NCBI GenBank assembly: GCA_030762895.1
Contig: CM061070.1
Span: 106,665,054-106,729,053, forward strand
Reading direction: 5' to 3'
Source: Sophora flavescens
Lineage: Eukaryota; Streptophyta; Magnoliopsida; Fabales; Fabaceae
Length of the DNA: 64,000 nt
Shown: positions 56,701-64,000 of the stretch, one piece after another
Position numbering within the stretch: position 1 is the first letter of the stretch
Layout: each line of letters opens with the position of its first letter
The notes under the pieces: generated by a model
Seen by the model: only the letters and a program-made list of their open reading frames with translations
Database searches by the model: none
What the model was told of the DNA's origin: nothing
Translations under genes and position numbers: made by a program

Positions 56701-56768
56701 TTTAATTTTAACGAACGTAAAAACCTACATATTACAACCCTAAGTTAATTATTATTAACATGTACATA

Positions 56769-58199
56769 TGATGAGTGTGATTTCACCTCATATTTCATTG
56801 ACATTTTGCATGTATTTTCATATGGTTTAGGAATTTCTAATTTGATTTTGGTTAGTTTTTACCTTGGAATGGGTAAGGCGGTTTTGTGGTGTTGTTGTGC
56901 AGGAATTAAGGATTAAAATGCTCAAGATTAACCATGATGGAGCTTGCATGAAGATGGGACTTGAAAACTGAAGAAAATGAGCCAAACAGAGCCCATCACA
57001 GCCTAGCCGTGACAGCCATCACGGCCATGATCGAGTAGAGCTGAAAAGAAAGAATGGAAAAGTCAGAACTGGTCACGGTCAGGCCGTATGCCCATCACGG
57101 CCGTGATATGCCAACTGAACCAGACCCTCACAGGCAGAACTGATCACGGCCTAGCCGTGATGGTGGTCACGGCCGTGACAGACCAACCAGTGAAGCAACC
57201 TCCAAGTCAGAATCTGTCACGGCCTTGCCGTGATGACCATCACGACCGTGACGCGTGATATATGGATCTTTAGAAACTGATTTGATCAGAAATTATGGTT
57301 GCTTGGGATTCAAGTTACCCTAATCTATAAATAGAGCACTTAGGCTCGAAAATAGGGACGAGGAGGGACTTTTGGGCTGCTACTCTTAGGCAAAATTAGG
57401 ATTTCTCTTCTCCTTCTTCTTCGCTTCTCTTAGGTTTTCATTTATGTTTATGTTAATCAAGCTTGCCATCACCATGGCAATGCTTGAGTAGTAGCTTTAT
57501 TTCTAGGGATTGGGGCTATGCCCAAGATCTATTTTTATGTTATGAATTGATGTTTTCCCTTTGTTAATTTAAATTTTGCTTTAGATCTGATTTCTATTGC
57601 TTTAATTACCTGTAAATTCGGTGGCCACTTGTTTGCATGTCATAGATACTCTAAGGAGGAACCTAGCGGTGAACTTAGGTATTGGATCTATAGAAATCAG
57701 ACTTAGGACTTAAATCACGAGAGTTAGAAGCGGTCCTTCGAGGGTTAACGAATTGTCACAAAGCTTAAAGGGTTCAATCTAAATTCAATTACCACGAGAG
57801 TATGGGTTGGTTTAATTGGGCACGGTTTTTGTAACCCGAGAGGGAGCATTAACTTATTTAGGATAAATTCGCCTTCAAAGCAATTTTGATAATTAACAAG
57901 GGTAGTCAATTTGGTAACATGAACAATCTTGTTGGTAAACCAATTCCTAGGATTCCCTTTTGATCTGAAAAACCCCTCTTTGAATTACTTTGTTTTAATT
58001 GATTGCATTCTTAAATATATGATTTTCTAGTTAATCCTTATTTTAAAAATCAAATCTTTTCCAAATCTTCTATTTATATAGTCCAGTTTAATTGGTTTAA
58101 TAATTTATTGTGATTTGAGATCACGGTCCCTGTTGGATCGATCTTTTTATTACTTGGCGACGAATCCGGTACGCTTGCCGGAATCCACGCACCACATCA
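56769..58199 (+). repeat. Athila 5' LTR (1431 bp)
   Basis: TGATG...CATCA termini. It has a possible TATA box at about 57322 (CTATAAATAG). A GC-rich palindromic block at 56990-57260 is listed separately. Confidence 0.8.
56990..57260. repeat. palindromic CACGGCC repeat block in the Athila LTR
   Basis: Four units about 70-75 bp apart (near 56996, 57074, 57143, 57215). Each has the pattern TCACGGC..(T/G)GCCGTGA followed by (A/G)TCACGGCCGTGA. Every unit is a near-perfect inverted repeat rich in CG sites within an otherwise AT-rich LTR. Confidence 0.85.
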
Positions 58200-58205
58200 A
58201 GTTTT

Positions 58206-58224
58206 TGGCGCCGTTGCCGGGGAC
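58206..58224 (+). other. Athila primer-binding site (tRNA-Asp type)
   Basis: TGGCGCCGTTGCCGGGGAC lies a few bases after the LTR end. This sequence before gag is characteristic of plant Athila-lineage elements. Confidence 0.82.
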
Positions 58225-58358
58225 TGTGTTTTCTTGAATTTCAATTTAATTTTTAAATTGATTTTTCTGGATATTTTTTTTATTATTTTATTTTACTATT
58301 TATTTCTTTTTCTATTTCTAGAGTATCTATCTCTCTACCATAGGTATTTTTCTCTTTT

Positions 58359-59618
58359 ATGCAAAGATCCCTAAGTCTTGGAAACCTTATTCAGGTCGAC
58401 CCCGAAATCGAAATGACCTTTTATAGATGTAGGAGACTACAAAGAAAGAGGGAGAGGTTGATTCCCATTCCATTCATGACGAATCTACCAGATACCAAAC
58501 CACTGAAGGACTACGCAGCCCCAAATGCTAGGGGTTTGCGAACTGGGATTGCTAGGCCAGAAATCAAGGTGGAGAACTACACTATACCGCCTATGCTAAT
58601 TAGCATGATTAGGCAACATCAATTCGGAGGATTGCCCTCGGAGGACCCGACTAATCACGTGGAGACATTCTTGGAGTTCACCGATGCAATTAGAATTCAT
58701 GGCGCCCCGATTGATGCTATTCGCTTGAGGTCGTTCCCCTCCTCTCTTACTGGAAAGGCAAAAGCTTGACTGAAGCAAGTGCCCGCTAATACCTTGTCAA
58801 CTTGGGACCAACTGGAGCAGACATTCTTGGAGAAATTCTTCCCTCCATCCAAGACTTCCTACCTACGAACTTAGATCACCGGCTTCTTCCAAAAGGACGG
58901 AGAATGCTTATCCGAAGTTTGGGATCGCTACAAGGGATTGCTAGAGTCTTGCCCACATCATGGACTAGAGAGGTGGTTATTAGTGCATACCTTTTACAAC
59001 GGATTGGATTACTCTTCGAATGTGTCACTTGACTCCGCAGCTGGTGGAGCCTTTATGAATAGACCTATGACTGAAGCAATCAATATCATTGAAAACGTAG
59101 CCACCAACTACCACCAATGGGGTTCGGAAAGAGGTAATAACCCGAAAAATATTTCGGGGGGTAATTTTGAAATGAATAGCACTGATCTAATTATGTCTAA
59201 AAACTGAATAAACGCTTTGATCAGCTTGAAAAGGCTAATGTCAATTCAATAGGTGCTACTAATATTGTTTGTGAGATTTGTGGAATGCAGGGACATGACA
59301 TAATGGAGTGCCCACATGGCATTGTTCCTGGATCCGGTGCTTCGGGAGAACAAGTGAACTCTTGTCACAACTTCTATGACACGAACCCGAAGCTACCAAA
59401 CTACGCTCCTCCAAATTCTTACAACCAAGGAAAGAAGAATAACCCTTACCTCTCCTATGGGAACTACAACAACACGCTGAACCACGAGTTCCAGGAAGGC
59501 CAAGGTAATAGGAAACCCGCATCGGGTATCCTCAGGTACAAAAGTCTAAACTCAAGTCTCTCTTGGAAAACTTTGTTGAAACTCAAACAAAGCAAAATGA
59601 AGAGTTCCTGGCAACAAG
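58359..59618 (+). pseudogene. Athila gag, broken
   Basis: Open from 58359 to 58769: PPMLISMIRQHQFGGLPSED, THNHVETFLEF-type segment NHVETFLEFTDAIRIHG, and DAIRLRSFPSSLTGKAKA, the Athila gag core. A TGA at 58767-58769 follows, where the family has a Trp. The sequence continues in shifted frames with STWDQLEQTFLEKFFPPSKT, CPHHGLERWLLVHTFYNGLDY and a CX2C-type stretch (CEICGMQGHDIMECP, about 59272-59316), then FYDTNPKLPNYAPPNSYN. At least two frame changes occur (near 58840 and 58930), and a stop lies near 59205. The frame is finally cut by CACTA 3. No pol is visible. Confidence 0.85.
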
Positions 59619-59639
59619 CACTACAAAAAAAGGTTGTTT

Positions 59640-60155
59640 AGCGACCGAATATAGTGACCGAATTTTTCGGTTGCTTTTTGCGACCGAACTAGCGACCGAT
59701 TGTAGGATCTACATGAAATAGTGATTAGAGATAATACTGCGACCGAAATAGCGACCGAAATAGAGCGTAGCAGGGCTATCGGTCGCTATTTCCGTCGCTA
59801 TATGAAGGAACTTAAAAGTCAGTAATTTTATCCCTCCTTAGCGACTGAAATAGCGACCGACTTAAATGCAACGGTTGAAAGCTAGAAATTTTATGTATTC
59901 TTAGCGACCGAAATAGCGACCGAATTAAATGCAACGGTTAAATTTTATTTACATTTGCGACCGATATTAATTCGGTCGCTAAACGGCGCGGAAAAAAATT
60001 AAAATCGCGCGTGTTAGCGACCGATTGAGTTCTCCGTCGCTAAATTTATGAATTCAAATTTCAAATTAACTCATCCCGCGACCGAATTTAGCGACCATTT
60101 TTTATTTAAGTGATTGGCGACCGATTTAGCGACCGATTATTTCGGTCGCTAAATT
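59640..60155. repeat. left subterminal repeats of CACTA 3
   Basis: About 20 copies of TAGCGACCGAA in both orientations, denser than in CACTA 2a/2b but with the same core. Confidence 0.9.
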
Positions 60156-60171
60156 ATAAATCCATAAAATC

Positions 60172-60330
60172 GTGAAATCTTCCCCTTCTTCCTCATTTCT
60201 GCCTTCTCTTCCTTCCTCCCTCACCCATCTTCGATCTTCTCCCTCGCGTTCAGGCTGCCACCACCGTGCAGTGGGCACCGCCACCACCGCCGTCTCCGGT
60301 AAGCCTCCGTCCTCCTCCTCCTCCTCTTCT
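60172..60330 (+). promoter_or_regulatory. TC-rich leader with donor-like site in CACTA 3
   Basis: C/T-rich, like the TNPD leader of CACTA 2a, ending CGTCTCCG|GTAAGCC at about 60299. The frame running through it (60172-60645) is Ser/Pro low-complexity and is not called as a protein. The similarity suggests that the promoter and first exon of a parental autonomous element are retained ahead of the cargo. Confidence 0.45.
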
Positions 60331-62174
60331 TCCATCTCTTCCCTCTTCCTCTCCTCTCTTCCTTTCCCCTCTTCCTGCTCTCTGTTTTTAATCCCCCCTC
60401 TGTTTCAGGCCGCCATACTCCGCCCCCTCTGTTTCAGGCCGCCATACGCAGCTCTCCGGTCACCACGCACGGGCAGAGCTCCTCCTACCCTCTTCTCTCC
60501 TCAGTTTGTGCATTCCCTGCTCTGCCTTGAGGTAACCATGCATGGACTCTCTATGTATAATTTTTTATTTTGCTTCATTGTTTCATTGCTTGCTTTATTG
60601 CTTACTACTGAGAAGAGCTACTTGTGTATTTCATGTGAGTTGTGATATAGGTGACTGTGATTGAGTAGAACACCTTACCATTGTTTCTAATGTAAGTTGT
60701 GATTAATGTTGATGTAAATTCCTATTTAAAAATTACTGTGGTTTTCAATTTTCATTCATATATTTATATCATGTAATGAATATTAAGATACATATAATAG
60801 ATGTCATTATATGAGATGTGAGATTTGTTTAAAATAAGACCTTACCATTGTTTCTAATGTACATGACTTGCTTGTTTATAAAAAAAAATTATGGTGGTTA
60901 GTGGTTACTTGTCAAGTTTAATTCTTATGGGTTATAAATACTTGTTTGGGGAATTGGTAAAGGTATATGAAGGGGTGACATTAATTGAGATGTGTTGTAG
61001 AGATGTAGAGATAATGGCAATAAATTGTGGATAAAAGAGATTGAGACTGATATTACAGACATTAATTTGTAATTAATCTTGTTAATAGATTCATATCTTA
61101 TATTTAATACTGAGATTTGTGGAAGATATGTTTTGATATGAGATATGTGAGATTTGTTTGAACTAGAAAATTAAGAATATGATACGGGTTGCTTAAGAGA
61201 AGGTAAAATTACAGGGAGAGCAAAGAGTTTTGACAGGAGAGTAAGTGTGGCTACTTTGCCAATTATGTTTTTTGCTTGAGTATTGGTAATTGTTTCCTAT
61301 TTATTACCCATCTCATTTTTTTGTTTCGTTTTGTGAGAGAAGTCATAAGATTAATTGTTGCACGGTTGCGAATATGAGGGGTATATATGGTTATCAAGCT
61401 TTATCTATTAATTTAATTTAACATTTGTTACTTGAAGTCTATAACTTTATGTAAGTAATTTAAACCATTCTATTGATAGGCTATTCACCCATGGTTCTTC
61501 AGTTTCTGAATCACTTCTTTTTGGTGATTGATGATTTCAGAAAGCACATGAAATGACCATGGTCTATTTCATTGTATTTGAGTGTACCTTATTTGATGTA
61601 AATTTATTGAAGGCTGGTACTTATATCGAGCATGTTCATACATTTGGATTGCTATGAAGAATAGTTTATTCTCTTTAAAATAAAAATCTTTCAATAACAA
61701 TGAATCAATGTAATTAGAATAATTTGATATGTATTTATTGATAACTTGTTTGGAAATGATTATGGAATCATATTTGTATATATTTACATTATAAGCATTG
61801 GAATGAATTGATAAAGTGTTATTAGTTCGTAAATGGCATGACTTTGTTGTTGTTAATATTCATTTACTAATTTAAAGTCCATGATCTTAATTAGAAAGTC
61901 TCTTCTTGAAGCCAACAAAAGCGAGTCTCTTAGATAATGAAGGATTAAGTATAGGGTTAGATAAAATGAAGGGCTAGGCACAGTTTGCCAGGCACATGCA
62001 TGACGGGCCGTCATCATTAAAACATTATTCACATTAGAAAGCAGCTTTGTACACAATATTATGAAAACAACTCTGGTTTTTTACTCATTTGTTTTATTAG
62101 GAAATGGAGCTTTCCAGAAATAGTTGTTGATGACCATCCTTACTAGGTTATCTAGGCACTTCCGGTAGGAAAAT
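60331..62174 (+). other. intron-like AT-rich interior of CACTA 3
   Basis: Contains one 28-bp duplication (CTCTGTTTCAGGCCGCCATA at 60398 and 60426) and otherwise AT-rich sequence with no credible coding frame. Confidence 0.4.
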
Positions 62175-62335
62175 TCCTCTCTATGACCATCCTTCAAAAC
62201 GATGTAAAAGCATCTGCTTTCCTGAAAATTACTATGTTTGCTAATATGTGAAGTTGCATGTGAAGTTGCATTTCTTTGTTCTATTTTAACATGATAGTAT
62301 GCTACATGGATTTTTCCATCTTTTCTTATTATCAC
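62175..62335 (+). repeat. 161-bp direct repeat, copy 1
   Basis: Matches 62861-63021 with few differences. On plus it can be read LYDHPSKRCKSICFPEN, a basic stretch that in copy 2 is LYDHPSKRRKSICFPEN; it could be a captured exon upstream of the B3 segment, duplicated with its flanking intron. Confidence 0.85.
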
Positions 62336-62860
62336 TACTATATATCTTGTTGTTTGTTAGTGGAGAGCTGAGCTCGATAGGAAGGTATCCTGCCTGAAAG
62401 GCAAGATGCTGATTGTGTACTGATAATTTAATATTTATGCATGCATTTGCAATTATGTGTTGTTTGCATGTGTATTGTAATTTGGTTTTGATTTTGTGAT
62501 GGTGTTGATATGCCAATATGTGAGAATAGATATGTTAAAGGATCTTGCTTGACAGGTGTTTGTTATATTGTTTACAAGGAGATGTTATAGTTGCTGTCCT
62601 GAAAACCCGTATGGACATAGGTTCAGTGTTTTCCTTATAATTGTTTCTGTAGAACTATTTTGTTTATGATTCTTATTTTATGTCATTAGTTGTTAAGCGA
62701 TAGATTGAGATATTATAGAATGCTCATGTGAATGGTTTATGTGTTTTGTTTTATGTCATTAGTTGTTAAGGATAGATTGATTTATGAGTTAAGTTATTCA
62801 ATCTTATGATTAAATGATTGTGAAACACCATTTGGCATCCAAAGGTAGTAACCATGCTAA

Positions 62861-63021
62861 TCCTCTCTATGACCATCCTTCAAAACGACGTAAAAGCATC
62901 TGCTTTCCTGAAAACTACTATGTTTGCTAATATGTAAAGTTGCATGTGAAGTTGCATTTCTTTGTTCTATTTTAACATGATAGTATGTTACATGGATCTT
63001 TCCATCTTTTCTTATTATCAC
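62861..63021 (+). repeat. 161-bp direct repeat, copy 2
   Basis: Second copy, 686 bp downstream of the first and 46 bp before the putative B3 exon. Confidence 0.85.
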
Positions 63022-63067
63022 TTGACGAAGTTTAGACATATGACTTGTTTTCCTTATCGTTTTATCA

Positions 63068-63461
63068 GAAAATGGACCCGACTAAATGTTTTGAGACAGC
63101 CATCCATATAGACCAGGTACAGTATCTCATCAACTTAAGAATAACGATCGGATTCACGTAATGATGGTTAAGGCATAAACTAATCATTTACTAAATTGTT
63201 CTTGTGTATTTGCAGGATTTGATTTCAATCCCGTGATCATTCTACCGTCGTTGGGGACAACAAATACCGCATGTTGTGACTATTGAAGACAAAAGCGGAA
63301 ATCTGTTCAATGGGAATATAGTAATCCATGAGGATCGCCCATATTTTGCAACAGATACAAATGGTATCAGGGAGTTGTATTTGTTGTCCACTGGTGCATT
63401 GGCAAAGTTTAAGTACCTTGGGGGTTCTCGTTTCTACATGTTCATCCCTTTGGAAGATTGA
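63068..63461 (+). pseudogene. captured B3 DNA-binding-domain gene fragment
   Basis: Two exon-like pieces: about 63068-63116 (ending KCFETAIHIDQ) and 63216-63461, separated by a 99-bp intron with GTACAG and TTGCAG ends and joined in phase 0. The second exon reads ISIP, stop, SFYRRWGQQIPHVVTIED, then KSGNLFNGNIVI, RPYFATDTNGIRELYLL, and FKYLGGSRFYMFIPLED at the end. The order (hydrophobic strand, IP.SFYRRWG..IP, V.IED.SGN, and a closing F.YLG.SRF..FI) fits a B3 domain, the plant DNA-binding fold of REM, ABI3 and ARF proteins. A TGA at 63234-63236 interrupts it. The usual GW..F motif is not obvious, so the domain is divergent. There is no gene context besides the transposon. It is probably a transposon-captured copy of a host gene. 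Confidence 0.6.
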
Positions 63462-63531
63462 TGAGTTTTGATATTTTGATTAGTACTTATTGACAGTGGT
63501 GTATTTTTATGTTTTGATCGTTAATTAATAC

Positions 63532-63567
63532 TTATTAAACTTTTTTTTATAAACCATTATTAAACTT
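63532..63567 (-). repeat. 14-bp oligo-T insertion flanked by 11-bp direct repeat
   Basis: TTATTAAACTT at 63532-63542 and 63557-63567 flanks TTTTTTATAAACCA. Complemented, the insert reads TGGTTTATAAAAAA, close to the tail of the LINE-like 3' end at 18520-18540 (TTGGTTTATCAACAAAAA). Confidence 0.55.
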
Positions 63568-63754
63568 GCGTTAATTAATGTATATGTTTTCTTGATCATA
63601 TTGACTGTGGTGTTTTGGATCGTTAGTACATCATATTTATGTTTTCTATTTATTTAAAAAAAATATTGGTGTATTTTGTTTATATCAGAAATTAAAAATC
63701 AATGGGGTAATAGTTGAAAAACTATATTTGGTCGGCAGGATCGTTACAGGAAAA

Positions 63755-64000
63755 AAAAATCAAAATTTTGCGACCGAAATAGCGACCGAATATCGGTCAC
63801 CAAATTAGGCGAGCTGGTATACGACCAACTATACGGCGACCGAAATATATACTTTTGCAACCGAAATACCGGTCGCAGATTTGCGACCGAAATATAATTT
63901 CGGTCGCTAAACATTTAGCGATCAGGGTTTTTGCTACCCCCTTAATTCGGTCGCTAATTCGGTCGCTATACAGTATAGCAACCGAATTATCATGTTTAGC
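63755..64000. repeat. right subterminal repeats of CACTA 3
   Basis: Dense GCGACCGAAAT / TTTCGGTCGC copies up to the last base; the terminal inverted repeat itself is not in the window. Confidence 0.85.

Larger units (their letters stand above)
44408..56768 (+). repeat. segmental duplication, copy 2 (gene C plus CACTA 2b)
   Basis: Homologous to about 22635-31365 once the later insertions are removed (MITE 46436-46921 and copia 47280-52079 here; the 709-bp segment at 22822 and MITE 28376-29180 there). The homology crosses the gene/CACTA junction with the same flanking bases (CCTCAGTC|CACTACAAG against TCTCAGTC|CACTACAAG). The gene-free stretch 52460-53150 corresponds to 26097-26821. The right edge is set by the Athila insertion, not by the end of the duplication. 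Confidence 0.88.
53151..56768 (-). mobile_element. CACTA transposon 2b, cut by an Athila element
   Basis: Left end CACTACAAGAAATTAAGTG at 53151, preceded by GTC as in copy 2a. Subterminal GGTCGCTAAA repeats lie at 53165-53500. It contains the TNPA-like gene and the 3' part of TNPD on the minus strand. The sequence stops after CATGTACATA at 56768, where an Athila LTR begins; the rest should lie beyond the right edge of the window. Confidence 0.88.
56769..59618 (+). mobile_element. Athila-type Ty3/gypsy element, interrupted by CACTA 3
   Basis: The LTR begins TGATGAGTGTG at 56769 and ends CACCACATCA at 58199 (inverted TGATG/CATCA). A primer-binding site of the tRNA-Asp type follows and then an Athila-type gag. 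The 5-bp flank ACATA at 56764-56768 should recur after the 3' LTR outside the window. The internal region is broken by a CACTA element at 59619. Confidence 0.82.
59619..64000 (+). mobile_element. CACTA transposon 3 (Pack-CACTA-like), runs off the window
   Basis: The left end CACTACAAAAAAAGGTTG begins at 59619 inside the Athila gag, preceded by AAG as the likely 3-bp target. Subterminal GCGACCGAA/TTCGGTCGC repeats fill 59640-60150 and reappear, mostly inverted, at 63755-64000, so the right end should lie very close to or just past the window edge. No TNPA or TNPD motif is found in the 4.4 kb. Instead there is a TC-rich leader with a donor-like site, intron-like AT-rich DNA, two copies of a 161-bp repeat and a B3-domain-like gene fragment. 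Confidence 0.85.

Noticed and set aside
56990..57260. Possible CRISPR-like array because of regularly spaced repeats
   Set aside because: Repeats are imperfect palindromes inside a plant LTR, spacers are related to each other, and there are no cas genes; this is eukaryotic DNA.
60172..60645. 157-codon Ser/Pro-rich frame in CACTA 3
   Set aside because: Low-complexity TC-rich leader with a donor-like GTAAG inside; no domain.

Overview
The window is plant nuclear DNA, almost certainly from a eudicot and probably a papilionoid legume. The evidence is low GC content, nested CACTA, hAT and Mutator-like DNA transposons, long-LTR Ty3/gypsy elements, Ty1/copia, L1 LINEs, Tourist- and Stowaway-like MITEs, and genes with GT-AG introns. 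The species cannot be fixed from the sequence. I saw no rRNA or tRNA gene, CRISPR array or bacterial gene organisation.

Layout. 491-5694: a complete-ended CACTA element (TSD TGT) with a decayed TNPD transposase and palindromic TGACGT-bearing subterminal arrays. 6204-7065: a MITE-like element. 9418-12305: a broken hAT transposase gene. 12471-15962: a 3.5-kb solo LTR (TSD CCCTT). 16.2-18.9 kb: a LINE tail, a Stowaway-like MITE and a Mutator-like element with a 9-bp TSD.

18.9-26.8 kb and 44.4-53.1 kb hold the only host gene family I can support: three copies (A, B, C) of a two-exon gene for a small basic protein with one C-terminal membrane segment. Copy A is open throughout. Copy B has an internal stop codon and has lost its splice acceptor. 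Copy C was intact until a 4.8-kb copia element split exon 2. B and C, with about 4 kb of an adjacent CACTA element, are a segmental duplication (about 22635-31365 and 44408-56768).

The B-side CACTA (26822 to about 35820) keeps a TNPA-like gene and an almost continuous TNPD reading frame. Its far end is lost at a junction with a gypsy fragment in the order pol-LTR-gag (35821-41602), followed by a small hairpin region and a LINE lacking its reverse transcriptase (42236-44290). The C-side CACTA (53151-56768) is cut by an Athila-type gypsy element (56769 onward). That element is in turn cut at 59619 by a third CACTA element running off the window. The third CACTA shows no transposase in its visible 4.4 kb; it carries what looks like a captured B3 DNA-binding-domain gene fragment with an intron.

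I found no new enzymatic or defence system. The most interesting items are the Pack-CACTA-like B3 capture, the different fates of the three gene copies (one by a very recent but already defective copia), the shuffled gypsy remnant, and a set of minute oligo-T insertions flanked by 9-18 bp duplications.
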